In this document: piece after piece, positions 35,539 through 45,474 of the stretch
Position numbering within the stretch: position 1 is the stretch's first letter
Layout of the letters: every line of letters begins with the position of its first letter
Assembly: GCF_021738965.1 (NCBI RefSeq)
Contig: NZ_JAKKOQ010000001.1
Span: 682,001-746,000, forward strand
Reading direction: 5' to 3'
DNA: 64,000 nucleotides
DNA from: Gordonia zhenghanii
GTDB taxonomy: Bacteria > Actinomycetota > Actinomycetes > Mycobacteriales > Mycobacteriaceae
The notes under the pieces: generated by a model
The model's database searches: none
What the model was told of the DNA's origin: nothing
What the model saw: the letters and a program-made list of their open reading frames with translations, nothing else
Translations under genes and position numbers: made by a program

Positions 35539-36306
35539 CTACTGGCGGTTGCTACTGCGAGAGTAGAAGAACGCTGCTGCGACGGCGAACGACGCGGCCC
35601 AGAAGACGGTGTTCGCGATCATCACCCACAGCGGGATCACCGTTCCGTACACGGTCATACCGTCGTCGAGCGGATAGCGCGCCAACGACACGACACCGAA
35701 CATCGGAGTGAACTCGGCGATCCGCAGCATCGCGCCGCTCAACGGGACGAACACGTTGCCCGCGAACGCCAGCAGAGCGAGGATGCCGCCGAGGACCTGC
35801 ATCGCACCGTCGGATTTGAAGACGCTGCCGAGCGCGAGACCGAGTGCCGCGAACGACGCCGAACCGACCCAGCCGATACCGAGGCACGCGATCCACACGG
35901 CGGCGGGTGCGCTGGCGCCGCTGACCGCGCCGACGACGGCCAGGATCACGACGGGCAGTGCGCTCGTCGCGAGGGCGAGAGCGATCTTGGTCGACACGTA
36001 CCCGGACGGTTTGAGCGGCGTCATCATGAGGGTGCGCGTCCACCCCGCTTGTTGTTCGATGGCGACCGACGCCGCATTGGACGCCGCGGCCAGGACCGCG
36101 CCGTAGACGGCCATGCCGACGAGGACGTAGAACGCGACGTTGCCGTCGCCGACGCTGTCCTCGCTCGACTGGGTGGCGCCGAAGACCAGGTACAGCAGTG
36201 CGGGCATCGCGATGGTGAAGATCATCGCGCGACGATTCCGCAGTACGCGGCGGACATCGGCTTTGAGGTAAGTCGGCGCGATCACGGCGCCGGTGGGGAC
36301 AGACAT
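35539..36306 (-). CDS. ABC-2 type transporter permease
   Basis: 255 aa, six predicted transmembrane helices starting with IFTIAMPALLYLVFGATQ; the ABC-2 motif region is visible in the sixth-helix area (LAFAGNVFVPLSGAMLRIAEFTPM). AAAGGA precedes ATG 36306. Coupled to the upstream ATPase (49-nt gap) and followed after 11 nt by the kinase. Pumps of this type export drugs, lipids or antibiotics. Confidence 0.92.
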   Translation of the reverse strand: MSVPTGAVIAPTYLKADVRRVLRNRRAMIFTIAMPALLYLVFGATQSSEDSVGDGNVAFYVLVGMAVYGAVLAAASNAASVAIEQQAGWTRTLMMTPLKPSGYVSTKIALALATSALPVVILAVVGAVSGASAPAAVWIACLGIGWVGSASFAALGLALGSVFKSDGAMQVLGGILALLAFAGNVFVPLSGAMLRIAEFTPMFGVVSLARYPLDDGMTVYGTVIPLWVMIANTVFWAASFAVAAAFFYSRSSNRQ

Positions 36307-36355
36307 GTCGGATCCTTTCGAGATCTGGTCGAGCTGGTTTGTGGAGCCGGTGAGG

Positions 36356-37306
36356 TCAGGCTGCTGAGTTCGAGCTGCGGGCGGTCAGCGTGACGAACGC
36401 GTCCTCGAGATTGTGCGCAGCGATCTCGACGTCGCGCGCCTCGGTACTGGTCAGCAGGTGGCGGGCGAGGCAGTCGGAGTCGGCGAGCGACAGATACAGG
36501 CGTCCGCCGCGCTGCTCGCGCACCTCCAGGTCGGGGAACACTCGGCGCAGTCCGGGCACGGCGGCCTCGTCGAGGACGGCCGACACGATGCGGCGGCTGG
36601 CGCGGGTGCGGATCTCGGCGGTCGAGCCGTCCGCGACGATGGAGCCGCCTGCGATCATCACGATCCGGTCGGCGAAGGCGTCGGCCTCCTCCAGATAGTG
36701 GGTGGCGAACACGACGGTCCGGCCACGCCCTGCGTCGGCACGCATCGCGGCCCAGAACGTGCGCCGCGACTCGACGTCCATCCCGGCGGTCGGCTCGTCG
36801 AGGACGATCAGGTCCGGATCGGGCAGCAGAGCGAGCGCGAACTTGAGACGCTGCTGTTCGCCGCCGGAACAGCGCGACACCTTGCGGTCGGCGAGATCGC
36901 CGATGCCCGCCCGCGCCATCACGGCGTCGACGTCGGCCGTCCGATCGTGCAGGGACGCAACGACGTCGACCGTCTCGCCGACGGTGAAGTCGTCCATCAG
37001 ACCGCCGGTCTGCATGACTGCGGCGACCCGTCCGTCGCGCGCTGCTCGGCGGGCCGGACGCCCGAAGACGCGGACTTCACCGCTGTCCGGGGCGGTGAGG
37101 CCGAGGATCATGTCGATCGTCGTCGTCTTCCCCGCGCCGTTGGGTCCGAGGAATGCGACGACCTCTCCGGCACGGACGGTGAGGTCGATCCCTTTCACAG
37201 CGTCGACCACGGAGCCCTTCGGTCCGTGGAAACGCTTGGTCAGTTGCGTGACGTGAATCGCCGGTGCTGGGTTCGTGAAGTCTGGGTTCGTGAAGTCTGG
37301 GTTCAT
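36356..37306 (-). CDS. ABC transporter ATP-binding protein (DrrA/CcmA type)
   Basis: 316 aa. Walker A GPNGAGKTT, Q-loop (MQTGGL), signature SRCSGGEQQRL (SGGEQ), Walker B LIVLDEPTAGMD, and H-loop ATHYLEEAD, typical of DrrA-like exporters. The C-terminal 80 residues form the usual extension. The N-terminus has a duplicated NPDFT encoded by 15-bp repeats (37269-37306). First gene of the operon ATPase-permease-kinase-regulator-acyltransferase. Confidence 0.94.
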   Translation of the reverse strand: MNPDFTNPDFTNPAPAIHVTQLTKRFHGPKGSVVDAVKGIDLTVRAGEVVAFLGPNGAGKTTTIDMILGLTAPDSGEVRVFGRPARRAARDGRVAAVMQTGGLMDDFTVGETVDVVASLHDRTADVDAVMARAGIGDLADRKVSRCSGGEQQRLKFALALLPDPDLIVLDEPTAGMDVESRRTFWAAMRADAGRGRTVVFATHYLEEADAFADRIVMIAGGSIVADGSTAEIRTRASRRIVSAVLDEAAVPGLRRVFPDLEVREQRGGRLYLSLADSDCLARHLLTSTEARDVEIAAHNLEDAFVTLTARSSNSAA

Positions 37307-37452
37307 ACCTTCACGATTCCGCTCCGGAGGCCTCGAGACCTCGCGCAGATGTCACCTCTTGACCATGACGTCTGTCAGGGGCCACGACGCTACGTGACGC
37401 CGATCACGAAGTGTTTGGCACAATTGAGGGCAGAGTGCGACCGGAGGATGCG

Positions 37453-38694
37453 ATGTCGGATGGCGAGGCGACCGTCACCCGGGTGAGGCGTGCCTACGAA
37501 CAGTTCTTGGCTGGCGTCAATCCGCCCGAGGGCATGGTGCGTTCCCTGGTCCAGGAGTCGTGGGTCCGGTCACGCAGCCGCGGGGTGACCGACGCCGCGG
37601 ACGTGACGTCGGACGCCATGTCCGACAGCGACTTCGCCGAATACCGTGCCGAGCACCGGCTGGCCCAAGTGCGACCGTTGATCACCTCGCTCATGCTCGA
37701 CGACATCGCGGACGCCGGCGTCGTGGTAGCCCTGACCGACCGGCGCGGCCGCCTCCTCTGGGTGGACGGCGATCGATCGACGCGCGGCAAGGCCGCGACG
37801 ATCAATTTCGTCGAAGGAACTCTCTGGAGCGAGGAGCAGGTCGGGACCAACGCGCCGGGACTCGCCCTCAACTTGGACCGCGGCGTCCAGATCATCGGGC
37901 CCGAACACTATGCGAGCCCAGTCCAGAAGTGGAACTGCGCGGCCGCTCCGGTCCACGATCCGACGACCGGCGAGGTGATCGGGGCCATCGACGTGACGGG
38001 CGGGGACGCGGCTGCGGCGCCGTTCGCGCTCGCCGCCGTGCGGTCCGTGGTGGCGGCCGTGGAGCGGGAACTGCGCTCGCTGGCCGTCGATCTCTCCCCC
38101 GCAGCCGTACTCGCCTCCCGGCTGACCGTGCTCGCGGGCGAACCGGTGTGGCATGCGCCGGGCCGGACCAGGAATGTGCTGTCGCCCCGGCACGCCGAGA
38201 TCCTGCTCCTGCTGCACTTGCACCCGGACGGCCTGTCGACCGACCGCCTCGCCGACCTGTTGTCCGACGACGACCTCGGCTCGGTCACCGTTCGCGCCGA
38301 GATCTCCCGGCTCCGCCGCGAAGTCGGCGACGTGCTCGCCTCCCGCCCCTACCGACTCACCGGTCACGTGACATCCGACGTCACCGACGTCCGCGCTGGC
38401 ATCGCCGCCGGGGAGTTACGCGCGGCCGTGGCGTCGCTCGGGCGCGGCGGTCTCCTCGCCGACTCGCTGGCTCCCGGTATCAGCGACGCGTTCGACGAGA
38501 TCCGCGAAGACCTGCGATCGGCGGTCTTCGCCAGTCGGGACCTCACCGCGCTGCAGGCGTGGGCGGCCTCACCGCACGGCCACGACGACTTCCAGGCGTG
38601 GACGGCACTGCGTCGCGCCCTTCCGTCAGGTCACCCGGACGCCGCGATCGCCGCGGGCCGGGTCCGGTTGTTGAACCGCCGTTTCGGCGTGTGA
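37453..38694 (+). CDS. GAF-domain transcriptional regulator (AcoR N-terminal-like, lacks AAA domain)
   Basis: 413 aa from ATG 37453 with GGAGG upstream; the extension to 37411 is rejected. The N-terminal half matches the signal-sensing part of AcoR-type regulators: QESWVRSRSRGV, then a GAF domain with VEGTLWSEEQVGTNAPGLAL and IIGPEHYASPVQKWNCAAAP. The AAA+ sigma-54 module is absent. Instead the C-terminal part has a winged-helix-like LSPRHAEILLLLHLHPDGLS and EISRLRREVGDVL. Such regulators usually flank aldehyde or alcohol dehydrogenase genes; here the aldehyde dehydrogenase is 7 kb away on the same strand. Confidence 0.88.
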   Translation: MSDGEATVTRVRRAYEQFLAGVNPPEGMVRSLVQESWVRSRSRGVTDAADVTSDAMSDSDFAEYRAEHRLAQVRPLITSLMLDDIADAGVVVALTDRRGRLLWVDGDRSTRGKAATINFVEGTLWSEEQVGTNAPGLALNLDRGVQIIGPEHYASPVQKWNCAAAPVHDPTTGEVIGAIDVTGGDAAAAPFALAAVRSVVAAVERELRSLAVDLSPAAVLASRLTVLAGEPVWHAPGRTRNVLSPRHAEILLLLHLHPDGLSTDRLADLLSDDDLGSVTVRAEISRLRREVGDVLASRPYRLTGHVTSDVTDVRAGIAAGELRAAVASLGRGGLLADSLAPGISDAFDEIREDLRSAVFASRDLTALQAWAASPHGHDDFQAWTALRRALPSGHPDAAIAAGRVRLLNRRFGV

Positions 38695-38725
38695 CCGAAC
38701 CGTTCCCGCCCGCGGGGAATCCGGG

Positions 38726-41700
38726 CTACTCCGAGTTCTTGTACGGCCGCATCGGCCCGGGGGTCCACAGCCCGCCGTGCTTGGCCTCGCCGACGTCCAA
38801 CTGCGCGGTGCCCTGCGGAACGAGTGGGACGTAACGACGCAGGGTCCCCCAGTCCTTGGCCCACGCGTTGCGCAGGTATCCGGGCTTGGTGATCGACCGC
38901 AGCGAGTTCTCGGTGATGCCGAGCGGGCCGCCGTAGTCGCCTGCCATCCAGCGCTGCGAGTTCACGCGCTCGCCCTCGGCGTCGGGAGTGATCCGCCACT
39001 GCGGCACCTCGAGCACCCCGTTGACGGCTGCCGCGGGCCGCTGGCACGGGAACGCCAACGCGACCTCCCAGTCGAGCAGGACCGGAGCCTCGCTGCCGAC
39101 CAACGCGTTCAACGTCGTCAGACTCGTGACCCGCGGCGGCGTGACGGCCACCCACTGGTTCGGGGCGGGCGAGACGTCGTCGGCCACGACTCGTACCGTC
39201 GTCGCACGCGGAGGCGCATCCTTCAACGGGAAGCGCAGGTTTCGCCATTCGGGCGCTCCACCCGCGTCCAACGGCGTCATCGACGCCACTGTCTTCACCG
39301 ATCCGTCGGATTCGACGCGACCGAACTCCAGGCGCACCTTCTGTCCGTTGTTGACCACGTTCCAGTCGTCGATGTACTCGATCTGACCGGCCACCGACAT
39401 GGTGACGAGCGGCGCGTCGTCGCTGCGCTCGGGCAGCGCGTACCAGTCGGAGGTGAGGTTGCCGCGACCGCCGGGCGCGCCGTACGTGCCGAGCACCGGG
39501 ACCCGCTTCTGGTCGAGCCCGAACGGCAGCTTCACCGTCGAGCCGTTGACTCCTCGCGTACCGACGTTGCCGCCGCCGGTGTCCGCTGAACCCGAGTCGT
39601 TCGACGTGTCTTTGGAGTCGTCGTCACTGGACTGCTGGATGGCCCCGCTCGAACCGTCGCTGTCGGATTCGGAGTCCTGAGAGTCGGCGTCGAGGTTGGC
39701 GGACACGCCGTCGGGGGCGAAGCCTTCGGATCGGCCCGCCAGCGCTGCGGCGACGCCGACGCCGCGCTGTCCCTTGACGTCAGCAGGCGACAGCAGACCT
39801 TCGTTCGGGTCGGCTTCGACGAGCACGTCCTCGGCGAGTGCACACGGCTTGCCGCGGAACGAGTCCGCGTTCGAACTCGTCCACGTCCACGAATCGCCGA
39901 GCGCCGCTTTCCCGAACGATGCGAACGTGAACAGCAGGACGATGGAGCACACGATCGACAGCGAGTACGTCGGCATCCGACCGATCAGGCCGGTCCGCGG
40001 CGGCACGGGTTCGAGCCCGGACTGGTCGAGCTGATCGTCGCGGTAGTACTGCCATACGCCGAGCAGTGTGATGGCGACCGCGACCAGCAGGATCGGCCAG
40101 AACAGGCCGACGCCCCCGATGTGCGGGGTGTCGTCCGACCACGGGATCCCGTAGCTGCCGACGTACCACCACTGGTTGCGGCCGGCGAATGCGACGGCGA
40201 GCGCGTAGGCGGCTGCCGCGGCGAAGAACGTTCGATTGCAGCGCCGCGTCAACACGGCGGGCCGCACCATCGCGGTGGCGGCCGCCGCGAGTACGCCCGT
40301 GAGACACGCTATGGCGCCCAGTTGGTGGGTGGCCTTGGTCGGGACGAACGCGAGCACGACGACCGCGCCGGCCACCACGGAGATCAGCCGCCACAGCGGC
40401 GAACTCGGAACACCGGGCACCCGTCGCCGGCTCAGCAGGACCAGGACGATGAGCAGGACCGCCAGGATCGTCACGAAGATGCCGATACGCCGTGCGATCG
40501 AGCCGTCGGGGGTCGGGTTCAGCAGCACGTAGTAGCGCATGCCTTCGTTCCACCACTTATTGGTGGGACCGACGATGCCCTGGACGCGGACACCCTCCAT
40601 GATCGACGCGATCGTCTGGTCGGCGAATATCTCGTAGAGGACCGCCAGTCCGGAGGCGAGGAGCGGCATCAGCATCGGCAGCCACCCGTCGCGCCCGCTG
40701 CGCGTGCGCAGCCGGGCGACGAGCGGACGGAGCCCGGCGAGCAGCGCCACCGCGGCGACCGCACCGACGGGATGGATCGTCAAGGTCAACGCTGCGGCGA
40801 TGATCGCAAGCGCCCACGGGACGAGACGGCCGGTCGCGATACCGCGTTCCACGAGGATCCAGGTGGCGAGGATGCCGACGGTGATCGCAGGCTCCACGCG
40901 CAGGCCGTTGTTGAACGGCAGCCACACCGCGAGGAAGGCGAGCGCGGCCGCCCAGTACGCGGCGCGCGACGTGCGGACCGCGCGGCCGAGTCGCGGCAAG
41001 GCGAACCGGCTGATCAGGAACCAGCCCGCGAGGCCGAACAGGAGCGGCAGCAGTCGCAGCCACGGCACCGAGGTGCTCACCTGCATCCACAACGACAAGT
41101 ACTGGTAATGCCAGCCGAACGGGTCCTGCGGCACACCGAAGTAGCGGTAATAGTTGTCCAGATAGCCTGCGCCCGGAGCGATTCGTCCGACCGTCACCTG
41201 GTAGCCGTCGTCGGCGGTGTTGCCGCCGATGAACAGCCAGACGGCGAGGACGGCGGTCACGAGCACGTCCGGGATCTTCGGTCGCCACCAGCCGCGGGCC
41301 AGCATGCGACGCAGCTTCTTCCCGTCGCGGGCGTCGAGGACTGCGAGCGCCGCGATGGACAGCAGCGTCAGCAGGACGCCCAGGATCAGCAGCCCACCCT
41401 TGAGCGTGGTCGGGCTGGAGATGAATCGGGTGTCGACGGTCGAGTGGAAGCTCAGACCGTCGGTCGACGCCGTCTTCGGCAGATCCGTGTAGACGCCGAT
41501 GATCTGCGGACGAGTGTTCGGGTCCGGCGCGTCGAACGTGGTCTGCGCGTCGGGTGCGGCGAAGCCCTCCACCGCACCGCTGGTGCCGTCGGTGTCGGCG
41601 TGCACCACGATCCGGCAGTCCGCCGATCGTTGCGCATCCGCGCGCGGCACGTTCATGACGACGGCGTTGCGCTGCGTCACCAGGATCCGGTCGGCGGTCG

Positions 41701-42094
41701 CGCGGACGAACAGACCGACGGTTCCGGCCTCTTCACCGGCCGCGGGCACCGTCGACAGCAGCACGCCGCCTGCCGCCGGGAGGTCCGCGGCGAGCCGGCA
41801 CGGCACCGCGAGGTCCATGTCGACCGGAACGTACGAGACGTTGGGCGCCGCGACGCTCTGCACCACCGGCGACGAACCCTGCTCGGTGGCCTGCGGCCAG
41901 TTCAGTTCGGTCTGCGTATATGAGACCGGCAGGATCGGTGCAAGAACGGCGAGCAGTGCACCGAGGGCTCCGGCCACCACTGCGACGATCTTGGCGATCT
42001 TCACGGTGCGCGCACTCGGTCCGCTCGACCGGTCGGCAGCATTCTGATCGGCAGCGTCCTGGTCGGCAGGTTTCACGTCATCCACTTCACTCAT
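38726..42094 (-). CDS. Arabinosyltransferase (Emb family), downstream copy
   Basis: 1122 aa. GT-C glycosyltransferase with about 13-15 transmembrane helices, an N-terminal carbohydrate-binding-like loop and a large C-terminal extracytoplasmic domain ending LDVGEAKHGGLWTPGPM. The catalytic DDGY loop (TADDGYQVTVGR, near 294) is intact. It transfers arabinofuranose from decaprenyl-phosphoarabinose to arabinan of arabinogalactan or lipoarabinomannan. A Ser/Asp-rich low-complexity insert (about 755-805) is unusual. The start overlaps the upstream emb gene by 8 nt. Assignment to EmbA, B or C is uncertain. Confidence 0.92.
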   Translation of the reverse strand: MSEVDDVKPADQDAADQNAADRSSGPSARTVKIAKIVAVVAGALGALLAVLAPILPVSYTQTELNWPQATEQGSSPVVQSVAAPNVSYVPVDMDLAVPCRLAADLPAAGGVLLSTVPAAGEEAGTVGLFVRATADRILVTQRNAVVMNVPRADAQRSADCRIVVHADTDGTSGAVEGFAAPDAQTTFDAPDPNTRPQIIGVYTDLPKTASTDGLSFHSTVDTRFISSPTTLKGGLLILGVLLTLLSIAALAVLDARDGKKLRRMLARGWWRPKIPDVLVTAVLAVWLFIGGNTADDGYQVTVGRIAPGAGYLDNYYRYFGVPQDPFGWHYQYLSLWMQVSTSVPWLRLLPLLFGLAGWFLISRFALPRLGRAVRTSRAAYWAAALAFLAVWLPFNNGLRVEPAITVGILATWILVERGIATGRLVPWALAIIAAALTLTIHPVGAVAAVALLAGLRPLVARLRTRSGRDGWLPMLMPLLASGLAVLYEIFADQTIASIMEGVRVQGIVGPTNKWWNEGMRYYVLLNPTPDGSIARRIGIFVTILAVLLIVLVLLSRRRVPGVPSSPLWRLISVVAGAVVVLAFVPTKATHQLGAIACLTGVLAAAATAMVRPAVLTRRCNRTFFAAAAAYALAVAFAGRNQWWYVGSYGIPWSDDTPHIGGVGLFWPILLVAVAITLLGVWQYYRDDQLDQSGLEPVPPRTGLIGRMPTYSLSIVCSIVLLFTFASFGKAALGDSWTWTSSNADSFRGKPCALAEDVLVEADPNEGLLSPADVKGQRGVGVAAALAGRSEGFAPDGVSANLDADSQDSESDSDGSSGAIQQSSDDDSKDTSNDSGSADTGGGNVGTRGVNGSTVKLPFGLDQKRVPVLGTYGAPGGRGNLTSDWYALPERSDDAPLVTMSVAGQIEYIDDWNVVNNGQKVRLEFGRVESDGSVKTVASMTPLDAGGAPEWRNLRFPLKDAPPRATTVRVVADDVSPAPNQWVAVTPPRVTSLTTLNALVGSEAPVLLDWEVALAFPCQRPAAAVNGVLEVPQWRITPDAEGERVNSQRWMAGDYGGPLGITENSLRSITKPGYLRNAWAKDWGTLRRYVPLVPQGTAQLDVGEAKHGGLWTPGPMRPYKNSE

Positions 42095-45000
42095 TCGGGG
42101 CCACCGCCCTGATCGGTCCAGTGCGGTGCCAGCCCCAGCCGGTGCTCGTTCCGGTGGTCAGGTTCGCTTGCGGCGCGTCGGGCATCAACGGGGTCAGCTT
42201 GATCAGCGCGCCCCAGTCCTGATGCCAGTCGTTGTCCAGATAGGTCGAGGCGGTGGACGGCTGAGTCACCGAGTCGACGACCCCTTCGATGCCGCCGCCC
42301 GAGATGTGCTGCCACGACTTCGACTTCGATCCGGCGGTGATCTGGTCGGGGGAGATCTGCCAGGCAGGCACGTCGAACACGCCGTTGCGCGCCGTCATCG
42401 GCTGCTGGCACGGGAACTGGGCGCCGACCGACAAGTCGAGCAGCACCGGCTGCTCGTGACCGACCACCTTGTCGAGCGTCTCGAGCCGAGGTGCACGCGG
42501 CGGTGTGAAGGCCAGCCATTCGTCGGGGTTGACGTTGGAGTCGTCGGCGACGATCCGCATCGCCGTCGCGTCCCGCGGCACCTGAGACATCGGGATCCGC
42601 AGGTTGCGCCACGGCCGGTTGGCTCCCCAGTCCGGGTCGACCGGGGTCACTTGGCCGACCTTCTCGAAGTCGGTGCCCGCGCCTGGGCGCCCGAACTCGA
42701 CAATCAGAGACCGGCCCGGGCGGGACGCGTCGTCCTCGTCGATCGAGTGGATCGAGCCCGCTGCCGAGATGACCAGGAGCGGCGACACGTCGCGGGCGGG
42801 CAGTCCGTACCACGACGACGTCAGTGTCGCGGTGCCGTCGTCGTACCCGTAGCTGCCCAGGACCGGAGTGGTGGCGGGGTTCAAGCCGAACGGCAGAGCC
42901 GCCGTCGATCCGTTGACGGTCTCTGGGCCGCGGCCGCCGGTGGTGCCCGGGGTTCCGAGGGTCACCGAGAACGACCGCGACACCTTGCGACCGGTGTGGA
43001 TGGTGCCTGCCCCGATCCCGATGTTCTCCGGGACCAGGTCGTCGGCAACGCCGTTCGGGGTGAAGCCGCGCGATTCGCCCGCCAACGCCTTCGACGCGTC
43101 CTTCGCGCCGAGCGGGGCGAGCATGCCGTTGTTCGAATCGGGTTCGACCAGGACGTCGTCGGCCATGCCGCAGGTGTCGCCGGTGAGCGACTGCAGGTCG
43201 GCGGACAGGTGCGAGTAGGTGTCCGAGCGGTCGACGGCAGCTCGTGCGAACAGCGCGAACTCGGCGAGCAGCAGCGCGACCACGATGATCAGCATCGGAG
43301 CCGACCGAATTCCCGAGCGCCACCCGGACCGCTCTGGAACCGGCCGCGGCGGGCGCACATGGCACCAGATCGCGGCGAGGAAGCAGAGACCGGTGAGGAC
43401 CAGGATGATCGTCGGCATCGGCTGCCCGGCCAGGCCGGGGATCTTGTCGGACCACGAGATGCCGAGGTCGAAGCTCCAGCCCCACGCGTTGGCGCCTGCC
43501 GTCGCTCCGGCGCACGCGAGCATGAGGGCGGCGAGGTAGATCCAGAAGTCGCGGGCGCTGCGGCGAGCCTGCTGGGCCATCACGACGGTGACGACAGCGG
43601 CGAGCGCCGACCCCAAGCCGGTGTAGATGCCGAACTGGACGGTCCACTTGGTCGGCGTGAACGACAACAGCAGGACGGTCAACAGGGTCGCGCCGACCAG
43701 ACGCCACACCGGTCCGCGGGCGATCCCCGGGATGTGCTTGCGGCGCAACAGCACTGCGAGGGTCGCGAGCAGCGCGAGGATCAACATCAGGACCGGGAGG
43801 CGGCGGGCGAGAGCTCCGTCGTCGTGCGAGAGGGTCAGGAAGTAGAAGCGAAGCAGTTCCTGGTACCACGCTGCGGTCGGGCCGACCGTGTATCGGACCC
43901 GGATCGCTTCGGCGACGGCGGCGATGGTCTGTTGGCGGAACACCACCAGCACGACGAGCGCGAACGCGGCGCCGACCGGTGCGGCCAGCGAGAGGAGCCC
44001 GACGTCGCGGCGGCGAGCACGGACGACGCGCAGCATGGGGCGAGAGCCCGCGATGAGGACGGCGATCGCAATGACTCCGTGCGGCGCGACGGCGAGCGTC
44101 AGTCCGGCGAACAGTGCGGCGAGCGCAGCGGGCAGCAATTGGCGGGTGGCGACGGTGCGCTCGACCATCCACCACGTGAGAAGCGAGCCGAGGACGATGA
44201 CCGTCTCGCTGCGCAACCCGCTCGCAAACGGCATCCAGAACGCGACGAACACTGCGGCTGCAGTGAAGACCGCGAGGTGGGAGCGGTGCAGAGCCACCCC
44301 GAGACGCGGCAGGAGGACGCGGGACAGGATGAACCACGAGACGAGGCCCGCGATGAGCGCCGGGAGTCGCATCCAGAGAGTTGCAGTGGAGATCTCGGCC
44401 CAGTGGCCGAGGAACGAGTAGTACCAGTCGAACGGTGCTTCGGGCACGTTGAACCAGCGGTAGTAGTCGCCGAGGAATCCGGCGTGGTCGGCATTGCGGC
44501 CCATCGTCAGGATGTAGCCGTCGTCCGACGATCCGGCGCCGAGGAAGTGCCAGACGACGAGCGCTGCCGTCACCAGGACGTCCGGGACGCGCGGGATCAG
44601 CAGTCGCCAGCGACCGGCAGGCGCGAACCGGTGCCGGTATCCGCCGAGCACGTCGAGGCGATAGGCGGCGAACAGCGCGACGAGCGCCGAGATCACCCCG
44701 ACGATCAGGACGAGCCATTTGAGGACGGTCGGCGTCACGTCGAACCGATTGTCGACGTCGACGTGCACGGCCAGTCCGGCCTGCTGTGCAGCGTGGACCT
44801 GGTTCGCGTCGAGCCCGGTGAACACTCCTGCCACCAGAGGCTTCTGTGCGTCCTCGTTCGTGACGGCGGGCCCGAGTCCGACGAACTGCGCGAAGACCGT
44901 CGGACCGTCGGTCCACACGTGGAGACTCTTCGCCCGGTCTAGATCGGCACGAGTGGCCGACGTGACCTCGGTGCCGCGCACGACGACCGACGCCCCCTTC

Positions 45001-45323
45001 GACGATGCCGTGACCACGAGTGCGTTGTCGCGGAATCCTTCGGCGGACGACGGCATGGTCGCGACGATCGTCGTCGACTCGTCGTGCCTGAGCGTGTCGC
45101 TGCCGACCGTCACGTCGAGCGCGGCGGGCGTCTGCGTGGCGAGGGGCGCGACGACGGACCCGTTGGCTGGGTCGAGTCGCTGTCCAGCGGGCCAGTCGAT
45201 AGTCGCGTCGTGTTGCGTGACCGGCAGGAACGGTGTCGCTACCGCTGCTGCGATCGCGATCACACCGGCGACAGCCGCGATGATCGCGTACGTCCGAGCG
45301 CGCGCTGTATCCGGAGTAGGCAT
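42087..45323 (-). CDS. Arabinosyltransferase (Emb family), upstream copy
   Basis: 1078 aa. Same architecture as the overlapping downstream gene: N-terminal helix, extracytoplasmic loop, multi-helix GT-C core and C-terminal domain. The loop SSDDGYILTMGRNADHAGFL (near 265) and the following YRWFNVPEAPFDWYY look most like EmbB, with Met in the place equivalent to the ethambutol-resistance position 306 of mycobacterial EmbB. The usual Cys of the first loop is not seen. A TAGCAT box ends 7 nt before ATG 45323. Only two emb genes lie in this cluster and no aftA adjoins it. Confidence 0.92.
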   Translation of the reverse strand: MPTPDTARARTYAIIAAVAGVIAIAAAVATPFLPVTQHDATIDWPAGQRLDPANGSVVAPLATQTPAALDVTVGSDTLRHDESTTIVATMPSSAEGFRDNALVVTASSKGASVVVRGTEVTSATRADLDRAKSLHVWTDGPTVFAQFVGLGPAVTNEDAQKPLVAGVFTGLDANQVHAAQQAGLAVHVDVDNRFDVTPTVLKWLVLIVGVISALVALFAAYRLDVLGGYRHRFAPAGRWRLLIPRVPDVLVTAALVVWHFLGAGSSDDGYILTMGRNADHAGFLGDYYRWFNVPEAPFDWYYSFLGHWAEISTATLWMRLPALIAGLVSWFILSRVLLPRLGVALHRSHLAVFTAAAVFVAFWMPFASGLRSETVIVLGSLLTWWMVERTVATRQLLPAALAALFAGLTLAVAPHGVIAIAVLIAGSRPMLRVVRARRRDVGLLSLAAPVGAAFALVVLVVFRQQTIAAVAEAIRVRYTVGPTAAWYQELLRFYFLTLSHDDGALARRLPVLMLILALLATLAVLLRRKHIPGIARGPVWRLVGATLLTVLLLSFTPTKWTVQFGIYTGLGSALAAVVTVVMAQQARRSARDFWIYLAALMLACAGATAGANAWGWSFDLGISWSDKIPGLAGQPMPTIILVLTGLCFLAAIWCHVRPPRPVPERSGWRSGIRSAPMLIIVVALLLAEFALFARAAVDRSDTYSHLSADLQSLTGDTCGMADDVLVEPDSNNGMLAPLGAKDASKALAGESRGFTPNGVADDLVPENIGIGAGTIHTGRKVSRSFSVTLGTPGTTGGRGPETVNGSTAALPFGLNPATTPVLGSYGYDDGTATLTSSWYGLPARDVSPLLVISAAGSIHSIDEDDASRPGRSLIVEFGRPGAGTDFEKVGQVTPVDPDWGANRPWRNLRIPMSQVPRDATAMRIVADDSNVNPDEWLAFTPPRAPRLETLDKVVGHEQPVLLDLSVGAQFPCQQPMTARNGVFDVPAWQISPDQITAGSKSKSWQHISGGGIEGVVDSVTQPSTASTYLDNDWHQDWGALIKLTPLMPDAPQANLTTGTSTGWGWHRTGPIRAVAPNE

Positions 45324-45422
45324 CGCGTCGATGCTAAGCCATGCCGCCTGAGTCTTACGTGAGTGATCGGCCGCAGTCAGGGTTCGCGTTGCAACGTCAC
45401 TGCAACCATCGCGGCCCTATCG

Positions 45423-45474
45423 TGTGTGACACATCACTAACTACCCCGCAACGTGACATGAGAAGGAGTCCGCA
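45423..45474 (+). promoter_or_regulatory. Upstream region of aldehyde dehydrogenase with CRP/GlxR-like site
   Basis: TGTGT-GACACA-TCACT (45423-45438) matches the CRP/GlxR consensus TGTGA-N6-TCACA with two mismatches; inside it TGTGTGACACA is a perfect palindrome. A nearby GTTGC/GCAAC pair around 45395-45415 could bind the GAF regulator. AAGGAG precedes ATG 45475 as ribosome site. Confidence 0.5.

Noticed and set aside
42126..44942. 938-codon open frame on the plus strand through the upstream emb gene
   Set aside because: It is antisense to a recognised arabinosyltransferase; its Arg/Glu/Asp/Gly-rich composition is that of GC-rich shadow frames.
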